Source of the DNA: Clostridia bacterium
GTDB taxonomy: Bacteria; Bacillota; Clostridia; Oscillospirales; Acutalibacteraceae
Length of the DNA stretch: 64,000 nucleotides
NCBI GenBank assembly: GCA_017461625.1
Contig: JAFTXJ010000004.1
Span: forward strand, 1 to 64,000
Direction of reading: 5' to 3'
Positions 24,842 to 33,282 of the stretch are shown here, one piece after another (the first letter of the stretch is position 1; each line of letters opens with the position of its first letter). The notes under the pieces are model-generated. The model was given only the letters and a program-made list of their open reading frames with translations, was not told the origin of the DNA and did not search any database. The translations under genes and the position numbers were made by a program.

Positions 24842-25816
24842 ATGTTTTTTTCATACAAAAGCGAAAGCATCAGATTTATCGGCAGATGGAGTGAACTTAA
24901 CGACACAATGACATCTGCAACACCCGGCTCGGTTATCAAAATTGCTTTCAAAGGCAATTGGATAACCCTTAGCTTTAACACTATATGGAACTCTCATCCC
25001 TACCCTCACCTCTGGCTGAGCCTTGACGGCAAAAATAAGTTTGAAACATCTGTTAATCCATTTTTGCGTGTTGAGGCTGAGGATGACGGTGAACACATTT
25101 TAACGCTCACCTTTAAAAGTGCAGTTGAAATGCATCAGCGTTGGCACCATCCCCTTATCGGCAAAATTTCTTTCCTCGGCTATGAGGCAGAGGGTGAAGC
25201 CGTTCTCCCCGAAGACAACAGAAAAACAATTGAGCTTGTAGGCGACTCAATAACTGAAGGCGTACTTGTAGAAGACAGATGTTGGGACAAAAACGAAGGA
25301 ATGTTCAACCGTCCGTATCAGGACGATTCAACGGGAACTTACGCTTACCTTACAGCAAAAAATCTTGACCTCATCCCCCTTCATATGGGTTACGGAGCAG
25401 TTGGTGCAACAAAAGGTGGTTGCGGAAGTGTGCCAAAGGCAAGCGAAGCATACCCCTATTGCTTTGACGGTCATCCTGTTACATATAAATCACCTGACTA
25501 TATTCTTATAAACCACGGTGCAAATGACAGAGGAGCAACAGCAGAGAAGTATGTTGAAGAATACTGCAAACTCCTTGACGTTATCAGAAAAATCAACCCC
25601 ACATCACAGATTATCGCTTTGAGTGCATTTTGCGGTGCCTTCCCCGTTGAGCTTGAAGCAACTATTGAAAAATATAACAAAGAGCACGGCTGTAACGTCA
25701 TCTTCATCAATTCATCAGGTTGGGTTCCCCTTGAACCCCTCCACCCCCTTCGTGACGAGCACAAAATTATTGCAGAAAAACTTACACCAATTTTAAAAGA
25801 AAAGTTGGGGTTATAA
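24842..25816 (+). CDS. SGNH/GDSL carbohydrate esterase with N-terminal jelly-roll domain (CE2-like)
   Basis: A 324-residue cytoplasmic esterase. Residues 1 to about 118 form a beta-sandwich domain (NSHPYPHLWLSLDGKNKF). The SGNH domain follows: block I GDSITEG with the nucleophile Ser, block II Gly in GYGAVGATKGG, block III Asn in NHGANDRG, and block V with HPLRDEH carrying Asp and His. This two-domain layout matches acetyl esterases such as CE2. The likely reaction is removal of acetyl groups from glycans. An in-frame GTG at 24833 exists, but ATG 24842 has AAGGAG eight bases before it. It shares a transcript with the preceding hydrolase and ends at a strong terminator. Confidence 0.8.
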   Translation: MFFSYKSESIRFIGRWSELNDTMTSATPGSVIKIAFKGNWITLSFNTIWNSHPYPHLWLSLDGKNKFETSVNPFLRVEAEDDGEHILTLTFKSAVEMHQRWHHPLIGKISFLGYEAEGEAVLPEDNRKTIELVGDSITEGVLVEDRCWDKNEGMFNRPYQDDSTGTYAYLTAKNLDLIPLHMGYGAVGATKGGCGSVPKASEAYPYCFDGHPVTYKSPDYILINHGANDRGATAEKYVEEYCKLLDVIRKINPTSQIIALSAFCGAFPVELEATIEKYNKEHGCNVIFINSSGWVPLEPLHPLRDEHKIIAEKLTPILKEKLGL

Positions 25817-25825
25817 AAAACAACG

Positions 25826-25862
25826 GCAGAGAGCGTTAAACAATGCTCTCTGCTTATTTTTT
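25826..25862 (+). terminator. Terminator after esterase gene
   Basis: GCAGAGAGC (25826-25834) and GCTCTCTGC (25845-25853) form a 9-bp stem with a 10-nt loop, followed by TTATTTTTT. It overlaps the 3' end of the leftward XRE gene. Confidence 0.8.
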
Positions 25863-26075
25863 GGCAGGATATGGTGTTTTTATATTTGTTCTTCCTAAAA
25901 TATAATCAGTGCTTGTATTATAAAATTCTGCAAGTTTTATTAAAACATCTGTAGGTATATCCCTTGTTCCAAGCTCATATCGTGAATAACAAACCTGCGT
26001 GCAATTTAAAAATTCAGCTAAATCTTTTTGGAGCAAATCTCTATCCTCACGCAAATTCCTGATCTGTTCGTACAC
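25854..26075 (-). CDS. XRE-family transcriptional regulator (probable autorepressor)
   Basis: A 73-residue single-domain HTH_XRE regulator. I chose the GTG start at 26075 because it gives the usual small-regulator N-terminus YEQIRNLREDRDLLQKDLAE and a GGTGGTGAT site sits upstream; a longer frame to 26144 adds a hydrophobic unconserved leader. The helix-turn-helix is KDLAEFLNCTQVCYSRYELG, and the end TSTDYILGRT is typical. It is transcribed away from the M23 peptidase gene, and the shared intergenic region carries a symmetrical repeat matching the spacing of XRE operators, which suggests it represses both itself and the peptidase. Confidence 0.8.
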   Translation of the reverse strand: MYEQIRNLREDRDLLQKDLAEFLNCTQVCYSRYELGTRDIPTDVLIKLAEFYNTSTDYILGRTNIKTPYPAKK

Positions 26076-26111
26076 GATATCACCACCAAAATATGATATC
26101 TTTATTATAAA

Positions 26112-26153
26112 TAAACCATTTTGGTATATTGACATATAAACCAAAATGGTTTA
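26112..26153. promoter_or_regulatory. Symmetrical operator for the XRE regulator
   Basis: TAAACCATTTTGGT (26112-26125) and its exact complement ACCAAAATGGTTTA (26140-26153) are separated by 14 bases. Each half is also an ACC-N5-GGT dyad. The right half covers the spacer of the rightward promoter. The left half lies just upstream of a possible leftward -10 (ATTATA on the + strand, 26104-26109). Confidence 0.7.
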
Positions 26154-26157
26154 TAAT
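26129..26157 (+). promoter_or_regulatory. Consensus promoter for the M23 peptidase gene
   Basis: TTGACA (26129-26134) and TATAAT (26152-26157) with a 17-bp spacer: a perfect sigma-A consensus whose spacer contains operator half-site ACCAAAATGGT. The leader carries a small hairpin and an extra AGGAGGTGAT at 26191-26200 before the proper AAAGGAG and ATG 26256. Confidence 0.85.
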
Positions 26158-26255
26158 TCTTTTAATTAAAAGTCCACAGAGGGGACTTTCAGGAGGTGAT
26201 TGTTTTTTTACTATCATTTACAATCAGACCAAAAATATTAAAAGGAGAAAGAATC

Positions 26256-27734
26256 ATGAAGAAAAATGAAATTTCAAAACGAGCTTTATCAATTGTTTTA
26301 GCATTGGTATCAGTAATTTCGGTTATTTTTTGTTGCCCATTTACAGCTTCAGCCGCAAGTTGGCCTTCAACTAAGAACATCAAAACCTATGTTTTGTCAA
26401 CAAAAAATGATACTACTGTTTACCAAACAGCAACCTCAACCTCTAAATACGGTACTATTTATGCAAGTGACCTTATTACCATCAAAGGCTACAGTGGTTC
26501 GAGATTAAAGGTTACTTATCCAATAAGTAGCGGAACCAAAACAGGCTATATTGAAAAATCAAAAGTTACATCTGCTTCAATTAATACCGCTTCTGCAAAA
26601 TGGACAGCAACAGCAAATATGACAGCATACAGAAGAAGCAGTGGCAGTGCAACTATTGGCTCTGTTTCCAAAGGCGATGTATGCTATACATTGGCAACCG
26701 CCGGAAGCAGAACACAGGTTATTTATCCAATTTCAGGCGGATATAAAATGGGTTGGGTTGCAAGCTCGTCGGTGCCAAGTACAAGTTTAGTAAATGTTAC
26801 ATCCAGCTTTGCCGGTAAAAAAATCAAAATTCAATCTGTTCAAAGCGGAAAATATCTTTGTGCCGATGCCAACATCACCAACACTCCCATTGTTTGCAAC
26901 AGAAATAACGCTGCAACCTGGGAAACATTTACCGTTTCAAATCTGACTTCGGATGGCTGGGTAGGATTTAAAGCATCCACTAACGGCAAATATCTTAGTG
27001 CAATAAAAGATGTAACCAACACCCCAATTCGTGCTACCGCAAGCAAGCTTCAATCATGGGAGTGTTTCCGCATCTATCAGAAAGGTTCAGATTACTACAT
27101 TAAAGCACAAGTAAATAAAAAATGGTTGTGTGCAAGAGTGGATATAAGCAATTATCCTCTTCAGGCCTGTGCTTCTTCAGCTTCTTCTTGGGAACGATTT
27201 AAAATCATCACTGTCGATTCAAATGATTCAACTTCCCAAAGTGCAACTTTTTGGCAATGGCCAATAAAAAAATATGTTGTAACGCAAAACTTTGCAAACT
27301 ATAGCACTACAATGGCTAATTCAAAAGGGAGACCATACCACAGTGGTATTGACATTGTAGGGCAATCAGATAAAACAATTTATGCCACAGCTGACGGAAC
27401 TGTTAAATACAAAGGATTTTCTAATGGAAATGGTTACCATATCGTACTTCAACATAACTTTAATGGCAAAACCGTTTACTCACTATACTCCCATTTAAGT
27501 AGCTATAAAGATTGTCCCGAAGAAGGCAAAACAGTAACCAAAGGGAAAAAAATTGGTATTGAGGGCAGCACCGGCAACAGTACTGGTTCTCATCTCCATT
27601 TTGCAATTTTCACAGGTTACTCAAGCGACCCACTTGGATACGTACAAACCAAGAACAGTTCCAATGTATTAAAATCTGGGAACTACACTTTTTATAATCC
27701 AACATATGTCATAAGCAACCAAATGTTACCCTAA
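26256..27734 (+). CDS. Secreted M23 peptidoglycan peptidase with SH3-like and beta-trefoil domains
   Basis: A 492-residue exported enzyme. A Sec signal peptide spans residues 1 to about 34, cleaved near ASA-A. Two SH3-like repeats follow at about 42-106 and 117-176, then a beta-trefoil or fascin-like region with three related repeats (about 188-230, 235-275, 278-318; the repeated core is GKYLCA or GKYLSA with NTPI). The M23 domain starts near 335 and shows zinc ligands H362 and D366 (HSGID), H413 in YSHLSS, and H446 and H448 (GSHLHFAIF). It would cut cross-links in peptidoglycan outside the cell. The trefoil suggests glycan binding. A perfect promoter overlapped by the XRE operator implies tight regulation. 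Confidence 0.85.
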   Translation: MKKNEISKRALSIVLALVSVISVIFCCPFTASAASWPSTKNIKTYVLSTKNDTTVYQTATSTSKYGTIYASDLITIKGYSGSRLKVTYPISSGTKTGYIEKSKVTSASINTASAKWTATANMTAYRRSSGSATIGSVSKGDVCYTLATAGSRTQVIYPISGGYKMGWVASSSVPSTSLVNVTSSFAGKKIKIQSVQSGKYLCADANITNTPIVCNRNNAATWETFTVSNLTSDGWVGFKASTNGKYLSAIKDVTNTPIRATASKLQSWECFRIYQKGSDYYIKAQVNKKWLCARVDISNYPLQACASSASSWERFKIITVDSNDSTSQSATFWQWPIKKYVVTQNFANYSTTMANSKGRPYHSGIDIVGQSDKTIYATADGTVKYKGFSNGNGYHIVLQHNFNGKTVYSLYSHLSSYKDCPEEGKTVTKGKKIGIEGSTGNSTGSHLHFAIFTGYSSDPLGYVQTKNSSNVLKSGNYTFYNPTYVISNQMLP

Positions 27735-27777
27735 ACTTCTTCAAAAAACTATTTTAGGCACTGTCTCTTAACAAAAA

Positions 27778-27812
27778 AGCCATAAGACTTTGACGGTCTT
27801 ATGGCTCTTTTT
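27778..27812. terminator. Bidirectional terminator between M23 and sialidase-like genes
   Basis: AGCCATAAGAC (27778-27788) and GTCTTATGGCT (27796-27806) form an 11-bp stem, with CTTTTTT after it on the + strand and an A-run on the left serving the convergent gene. Confidence 0.85.
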
Positions 27813-28768
27813 TATATTTCAAATATTCTAAACATTATATTTTTGCGGTTGTGGGTGTAGGTCATATAGATATATTTATCATCCGTTATAACCGCCGGGT
27901 ATGAAAACTCAGCTTCGGTATCTTCATCCTCTTCAATCAAAACAGCAGGATCAAAGCTTTGGGCATTATCGTGAGTGATTGCATAAGAAATTATGTTTCT
28001 GTCACCCCATGATGCTTCGATAGGATTATGCACCACAAAAACATCACCGTTTTTAAGCTGCACACAGTCAATCCCGCTGTTATTGTGAACCAGCTCGGTT
28101 TTTTCAGCTCTTGCCCAGGTTTTGCCGCCGTCGGTTGAAAAGCTTCGCATAACACGGCTTTCGGAAGAACGTATAAGCATATAAAGCTTATCATCTTCCC
28201 ACAGAGTTGGCTGAATAATACCCCTACCCTGTGCAGCAGAATGGTCAAAGGGAACAAGCTCGCTCTTTTCCCAAGTTTTACCACCGTCACGGGAAACATC
28301 AGTGAAAGCGTCAAATTCCGTATCGGTTTCAATGGATGCCGGGGCACAGATATTGCCGTTTTTGAGAACTATCGCCTTGTTTTTAACAGGACCTCGTCCG
28401 CCAATATCACCGGGCACAACCTCGCAAGCCTCACTCCATGTTTCACCCTGGTCGAAAGAATGTTTTACCATTGTGCGCCATTTCGGAATCGGTTTGCCTA
28501 CCTTGTAAAAAAGGCTGATTTTATCACCGTTCTGAAAAAGAACAGGGTTCCAACAAGGCACATTGTCTCCGCTTGCAACAACCTTTGGAATTGACCAACT
28601 TTTGCCGTCAAAAGCAGAAAGATAAATTTTGACATCATCTTTACCCTCTTCTGTTCCTCCAAAAAAAGCACTGAGAAATTTATTGTCGCTTACTTTTAAT
28701 ATAGTTGAGGCATGTACCTCAGGAATTAATCCTTCTTCAAATATTTTTGTATTAAAAATTTCTTTCAT
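27812..28768 (-). CDS. Sialidase-fold six-bladed propeller protein (BNR/Asp-box)
   Basis: A 318-residue cytoplasmic beta-propeller. Three Asp-box repeats are visible: SFDQGETW, SRDGGKTW and STDGGKTW, spaced about 60 residues apart. The N-terminal region ends in a conserved block SAFFGGTEEGKDD. The family is COG4409-like exo-alpha-sialidase. The classical sialidase Arg triad and FRIP motif cannot be assigned confidently, so the true substrate may be another glycan. It lies downstream of proBA and overlaps the preceding membrane protein by four bases (ATGA), meaning it is translationally coupled to it. Confidence 0.7.
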   Translation of the reverse strand: MKEIFNTKIFEEGLIPEVHASTILKVSDNKFLSAFFGGTEEGKDDVKIYLSAFDGKSWSIPKVVASGDNVPCWNPVLFQNGDKISLFYKVGKPIPKWRTMVKHSFDQGETWSEACEVVPGDIGGRGPVKNKAIVLKNGNICAPASIETDTEFDAFTDVSRDGGKTWEKSELVPFDHSAAQGRGIIQPTLWEDDKLYMLIRSSESRVMRSFSTDGGKTWARAEKTELVHNNSGIDCVQLKNGDVFVVHNPIEASWGDRNIISYAITHDNAQSFDPAVLIEEDEDTEAEFSYPAVITDDKYIYMTYTHNRKNIMFRIFEI

Positions 28769-29472
28769 TTTGTCACCTTAGTAGCATCAGCGTTTTTAAT
28801 TGCACTCACATAATAACCCGAATCAGTTTCTCTTAATGTTATTTTTCTGTATTTTGCCGGTTCAGGCTGAGTGTATTCGTTGTTTTCATCCACTTCCCAA
28901 TCACCGTAAGCTATATAACCGACGGTGAGGGAAACTGTTCCTTCCAAAGTTTTATCAATATCAAAAACTTCAGGTATATATGCCGGGTCATAGCCTGTGA
29001 TTGGAATAACATAACGCCCTGAAGAGCTTTGATATTCAAACACACAGGTTGAACATTCCACACTTTGATGAATCGGCTGTATATCTGTTCCGAAAAGTGA
29101 AACAAAAGCGTCCTTTACAGTGTCTTGCGGAATTGCAAGTCCGGATGTTTCACCCTCAACAAATTCAAACTCATACGGGCTGTTTTCATCTTCTGAAAGA
29201 AGAGATAAAATTGAAGCCGCAATCAAATCTGACATATCAGCAGTTGTTACATCGTCAAACACCTCAGGGTCAAGCATAACCACCGGGTAAAGAAAATCTT
29301 CATATTCCGTTTTTTGAGCCTCATTATTAAAAAGCGTTTGCACACCGCTGACAGCGTGCATAACAACGGTAACAATGCCCACCAACGCAAAGCAGATTAT
29401 TACAAGCCCCAGAGCAAATGCGCCCTTATGACCTCGTTTTTTGTTTTTGTTGTTGCTGTTTTCTTGCGACAT
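28765..29472 (-). CDS. Unknown membrane-anchored extracytoplasmic protein
   Basis: A 235-residue protein with a basic N-terminus (NKNKKRGHKG), one transmembrane helix at about residues 18-40, and an extracytoplasmic domain rich in Asp, Glu and Tyr with no motif I recognise. Two cysteines sit close together in VECSTCVF, which could form a disulfide or a metal site. The start ATG 29472 follows AAGGTGATTTG. It lies five bases after proA and before the sialidase-fold gene in the same leftward run. Function unknown. Confidence 0.6.
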   Translation of the reverse strand: MSQENSNNKNKKRGHKGAFALGLVIICFALVGIVTVVMHAVSGVQTLFNNEAQKTEYEDFLYPVVMLDPEVFDDVTTADMSDLIAASILSLLSEDENSPYEFEFVEGETSGLAIPQDTVKDAFVSLFGTDIQPIHQSVECSTCVFEYQSSSGRYVIPITGYDPAYIPEVFDIDKTLEGTVSLTVGYIAYGDWEVDENNEYTQPEPAKYRKITLRETDSGYYVSAIKNADATKVTK

Positions 29473-29476
29473 CAAA

Positions 29477-30715
29477 TCACCTTATCTGTCCGTTACCTGT
29501 AACGATATATTTTTCGCTGGTCAAATTATCAAGGCCCAAAGGTCCTCTTGCGTGAAGCTTCTGGGTTGAAATACCGATTTCAGCACCAAAGCCAAACTCA
29601 CTGCCGTCAGTAAATCTGGTGGAAGCATTAACATAAACAGCCGCAGCATCGACCTCGGATGTGAATTTGTTGGCAGCAAAATAGTTATCGGTTACAATAC
29701 ATTCGCTGTGACCTGTTCCGTATTTTGTAATATGCTCAATAGCTTCATCAATGCTTTCAACAAATTTTGCACTGATTTCATAACCGAGATATTCCGCACC
29801 CCAATCCTCTTCATTCGCCTCAACAGCAGCCGGAAAAATCTCCTTTACCTTTTGGTCTGAATGGATTTTAACGCCCTTGTCATCAAGAGCTTTGCAAAGA
29901 GCAAACACTGCTCTGCTGTCAACATCTTTGTGAAAAAGGAGGCTTTCACAAGCATTGCAAACAGAAGGTCTTGATGTTTTGGCATTGACAATAATATCCC
30001 TTGCAATGTCAATATCAGCATCTTTATCGACATAAACATGGCAGTTGCCTGTTCCTGTTTCGATAACCGGAACTGTTGAATTTTCTACACAGGCTTTAAT
30101 AAGCCCTGCACCGCCTCGAGGAATAAGCACATCAACAAACTCATTAAGCTTCATAAGCTCAGATGCACTTTCACGTGATGTATTTTCAATAAGCTGAATA
30201 CAATCAGCAGGAAGTCCGACACTTTCAACCGCTTCACGCATTGTGTGAGCAATTGCAATGTTTGAATAAATTGCTTCTTTACCGCCACGAAGGATAACAG
30301 CATTGCCTGATTTTAAGCAAAGTGCGGCAGCATCAGCCGTAACATTCGGGCGTGACTCATAAATAACGGCAATTACACCAAGGGGAACGGTAACTTTTTC
30401 AATTTTAAGTCCGTTTGGTCTTGTGGTTCCGCTGAGAACTTTACCTATAGGGTCACTTGCCTGAGAAACCTCAAACGCTCCCCTTGCCATAGCTTCAATT
30501 CGGCGGATATCAAGTGCAAGGCGGTCAATCATAGTTTCATTCATTCCGTTGAGCCTTGCCGCTTTAATGTCTCTTTTATTTGCTTCAATAATATACTCTG
30601 CCCTTGCCATAAGAGCATCTGCAATGGCTACAAGGGCTTTGTTTTTAGCTTCTGTTCCTGCAGTGGCAAGCACTCGGGAAGCTTTTTTAGCTTTTGCACC
30701 TATTTCATTTAACAT
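29477..30715 (-). CDS. proA: Gamma-glutamyl phosphate reductase
   Basis: A 412-residue enzyme of the aldehyde dehydrogenase superfamily. It reduces gamma-glutamyl phosphate with NADPH to glutamate semialdehyde, the second step of proline synthesis from glutamate. Typical ProA features are the N-terminal helix block GAKAKKASRVL, ESRPNVTADAA, LRGGKEA, and the catalytic cysteine in SVCNACESLL. The C-terminal HARGPLGL motif is present. Normal family length. It follows proB by nine bases and has AGTGAGGTAGAG upstream of ATG. Confidence 0.95.
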   Translation of the reverse strand: MLNEIGAKAKKASRVLATAGTEAKNKALVAIADALMARAEYIIEANKRDIKAARLNGMNETMIDRLALDIRRIEAMARGAFEVSQASDPIGKVLSGTTRPNGLKIEKVTVPLGVIAVIYESRPNVTADAAALCLKSGNAVILRGGKEAIYSNIAIAHTMREAVESVGLPADCIQLIENTSRESASELMKLNEFVDVLIPRGGAGLIKACVENSTVPVIETGTGNCHVYVDKDADIDIARDIIVNAKTSRPSVCNACESLLFHKDVDSRAVFALCKALDDKGVKIHSDQKVKEIFPAAVEANEEDWGAEYLGYEISAKFVESIDEAIEHITKYGTGHSECIVTDNYFAANKFTSEVDAAAVYVNASTRFTDGSEFGFGAEIGISTQKLHARGPLGLDNLTSEKYIVTGNGQIR

Positions 30716-30724
30716 AACTCTACC

Positions 30725-31525
30725 TCACTTTTTGGCACAGAAAAATGTACCAACCTGTCTGCCTTCAATAATTCTGTAAATGTCTTCAGGATTTGTGCCG
30801 TTGATAATAACCGTTGGGATACCTGCTTCACCTGCTGTTTTTGCTGCGTGGAGCTTTGTTATCATTCCGCCCGTACCTCTGCTGGAGCCTGCACCGCCTG
30901 CAAGAGCTTCAATTTCATCCGTGATTTCTTCAACCACAGGGATAAGTACTGCATCTTCATCTGTTTTGGGGTTACTGCTGAAAAGTCCGTCAATATCGGT
31001 GAGGATAACAAGACCATCAGCGTGAGTTAATCTGGCAACAATGGCAGAAAGATTGTCGTTATCACCAAAAACAATTTCTTCAACTGCAACAGCATCATTT
31101 TCATTAATAACAGGAATCGCACCGTATTCAAAGAGCTTATCAAAGGCATTTATAAGATTTTCTTTTCTTTCAGGATTTTCAATATCTGAGCGAGTAATGA
31201 GAAGCTGACCGATTGTGTGACCGTATTCTGAAAAGAGTTTGTCATACATAAACATAAGCTCACACTGCCCAACTGTTGCAGCAGCCTGACGGCCGGGGGT
31301 ATCGTGCGGCTTTTCAGCAAGGCCGAGCTTACCTACACCAACACCGATTGCGCCTGATGTAACAAGCACAACCTGCATTCCGCTGTTCTTAAGGTCAGAC
31401 AAAACTTCAACCAACTTTTTGATTCGTCTGATGTTGGTTTTGCCTGTTTCATAAGTCAGGGAGGAAGTACCTACCTTAACAACAATTCTTTTTGCGTTTT
31501 TTAAGTTATCCATTGTTTTTGCCAT
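30725..31525 (-). CDS. proB: Glutamate 5-kinase (short form, no PUA domain)
   Basis: A 266-residue amino-acid kinase that makes gamma-glutamyl phosphate, the feedback-regulated first step of proline synthesis. It shows RIVVKVGTSSLT, VTSGAIGVGVGKL, NENDAVAV, FGDNDNLSAIVA and GTGGMITKLHAAK, all ProB signatures. It ends after the kinase domain, so the C-terminal PUA domain found in many enterobacterial ProB enzymes is absent. The start overlaps the stop of the upstream FHA-domain gene by one base, making a coupled unit. Confidence 0.93.
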   Translation of the reverse strand: MAKTMDNLKNAKRIVVKVGTSSLTYETGKTNIRRIKKLVEVLSDLKNSGMQVVLVTSGAIGVGVGKLGLAEKPHDTPGRQAAATVGQCELMFMYDKLFSEYGHTIGQLLITRSDIENPERKENLINAFDKLFEYGAIPVINENDAVAVEEIVFGDNDNLSAIVARLTHADGLVILTDIDGLFSSNPKTDEDAVLIPVVEEITDEIEALAGGAGSSRGTGGMITKLHAAKTAGEAGIPTVIINGTNPEDIYRIIEGRQVGTFFCAKK

Positions 31526-31917
31526 TACCTTTCTTTAAAAAGAAGCGAAACTCCACCAAAAATGAGAACATCGCCGTTTTTTATAACTGTGGGCTCCTTG
31601 ATTTTTTTACCGTTAACATATGTGCCTGTTTTTGACAGCGTGTCAGTAATAACCCAGCCTTTTTTTTGCTTTGTTAAAACAGCGTGAAATCTGCTCACTG
31701 TTTCAAACCCGAGTGATATATCACAGGAGTTACTTCTGCCGATTGAAGTTTCCCAATGAGTTACGGGGTATTCATCGCTGTTAACAGTGTCAATAAAAAG
31801 TGCGGGCTTTACTTTGGGAGCTTTGATTTTTAAAAGAGATATACAGCACGCAAGGAGAATTATGACCCCCATACCGGTGAGCATATATCGGGATATTGAA
31901 GAAAAAAATTCAAGCAT
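31525..31917 (-). CDS. Membrane-anchored FHA-domain protein
   Basis: A 130-residue protein with an N-terminal transmembrane helix (GMGVIILLACCISLL, about residues 15-30) and one cytoplasmic FHA domain. The phosphothreonine-binding signature is visible: GRSNSCDI, SRFHAVL and YVNGKKI. FHA domains read phosphothreonine marks from Hanks-type kinases. GGAGGTGAC precedes ATG 31917. It heads the leftward unit with proB and proA, which is an unusual partner for a biosynthetic operon, and may simply be a shared promoter. Confidence 0.8.
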   Translation of the reverse strand: MLEFFSSISRYMLTGMGVIILLACCISLLKIKAPKVKPALFIDTVNSDEYPVTHWETSIGRSNSCDISLGFETVSRFHAVLTKQKKGWVITDTLSKTGTYVNGKKIKEPTVIKNGDVLIFGGVSLLFKER

Positions 31918-31991
31918 GCCGTCACCTCCGAAAATTTATTCAGTTTATTATATTACAACTCACCTCGTTAAATCAAGAGGTAAAACAAGTA

Positions 31992-32020
31992 TTGAAAAAT
32001 TTTTAACACTATTGTATAAT
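31992..32020 (+). promoter_or_regulatory. Promoter for the DUF815 ATPase gene
   Basis: TTGAAA (31992-31997) and TATAAT (32015-32020) are 17 bp apart, with AAGGAAGGAATG before ATG 32050. Confidence 0.8.
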
Positions 32021-32049
32021 CATTCAAGTTAAGGAAGGAATGAAATCAA

Positions 32050-33282
32050 ATGGAAAATTCAATGATACTTTACGGAAAATACAGCGGTTACAAAAGTGTG
32101 TTTGACTTAGTGAACAAGTTGAACACCAATTCTGCCGTTTCAGAAATTGTTTCTGTTGCCGAAAAATACACACTCAGCGGCAACATTTACAAGGCTTATC
32201 TTGCACTTCTCATTATCAATGACGAAAATGCATTTTCACTCGCCTGTGAAAAAAGAGATATGCCGACAGGCGGGGTTTACACTATTGCTTTAAATGATAT
32301 TAAAACTCTTCGTGAACTTTTTAATTGTAACCTTGCAGAAGACTGCGTTTTGAATATTTTAGAAAATTATACTGTTTGCAGTGGTGAAAAAGACACTGCT
32401 GACTATGCAATCGGTCAGATGGCACTGGGTCTTACAAAAGAGCTTGACAAAGCTGACAGTGATGAAAAATTTATTGAAATAATTGCAAAATTCTATAAAG
32501 ACTTTGGTGCAGGCTCATTTGGTATTAACAAAGCTTTTGTTATTAAAGAAACCGCTGACGGGTTTAACCTTGAACCTGTTACCAAATTCAGCAGCATTAC
32601 CCTTGATGATTTGTGGGGATATGAAACTCAGAAAAAGCAGCTTTGTGACAACACAGTAGATTTTGTTGAAGGCAGAAGTGCCAACAACTGCTTGCTTTAC
32701 GGTGCGGCAGGCACAGGTAAATCTTCTTCAATTAAGGCCATTCTCAATGAATACTGGCATCAGGGTCTTCGTATTATTGACGTTAATAAATATCAGTTCA
32801 AATATCTGTCCGCAGTAATTGACTCACTCAAAGACAGAAACTATCGCTTTATTGTTTACATTGATGACCTTTCTTTTGAGGATTTTGAAATTGAATATAA
32901 ATTCCTCAAATCAGTTATCGAAGGCGGTATTCAACCAAAGCCCGAAAATGTTTTGATTTATGCCACATCAAACCGTCGTCATCTTATTAAAGAAACCTGG
33001 TCTGACCGTAACGACACCCAGGCAGATATTCACCATTCCGACACAGTGCAGGAAAAGCTGTCGCTTGCCGAGCGTTTTGGCGTTGCAATCAGCTTTATGA
33101 AGCCCATTCAGAAAGAATATCAGCAAATTGTACTTCACCTTGCCAAACGTGCAGAGATTGATATGCCTGAAGACGAGCTTCTTGACAGAGCAAGAGTGTG
33201 GGAGCTTCGCCACGGCGGAATGTCAGGTAGAATCGCAAGGCAGTTTATCGACAGCCTTTCAGCCTACAAGAAAGTTGAATGA
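32050..33282 (+). CDS. DUF815-type AAA+ ATPase
   Basis: A 410-residue cytoplasmic ATPase. An N-terminal helical region (1 to about 185) precedes the AAA core with Walker A GAAGTGKS, Walker B FIVYIDDLSFED, a sensor-like ATSNRRHLI segment, and the C-terminal helical lid that ends with WELRHGGMSGRIARQF. This matches the DUF815 family, whose cellular role is unclear. It is followed by a lipoprotein gene overlapping its stop (ATGA), so the two are produced together. A strong promoter sits 30 bases upstream. Confidence 0.85.
   Translation: MENSMILYGKYSGYKSVFDLVNKLNTNSAVSEIVSVAEKYTLSGNIYKAYLALLIINDENAFSLACEKRDMPTGGVYTIALNDIKTLRELFNCNLAEDCVLNILENYTVCSGEKDTADYAIGQMALGLTKELDKADSDEKFIEIIAKFYKDFGAGSFGINKAFVIKETADGFNLEPVTKFSSITLDDLWGYETQKKQLCDNTVDFVEGRSANNCLLYGAAGTGKSSSIKAILNEYWHQGLRIIDVNKYQFKYLSAVIDSLKDRNYRFIVYIDDLSFEDFEIEYKFLKSVIEGGIQPKPENVLIYATSNRRHLIKETWSDRNDTQADIHHSDTVQEKLSLAERFGVAISFMKPIQKEYQQIVLHLAKRAEIDMPEDELLDRARVWELRHGGMSGRIARQFIDSLSAYKKVE

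Noticed and set aside
26191-26240. Leader peptide after AGGAGGTGAT in front of the M23 gene
   Set aside because: The only nearby start (TTG 26200) is too close to the ribosome site and gives a 13-residue peptide without pattern.
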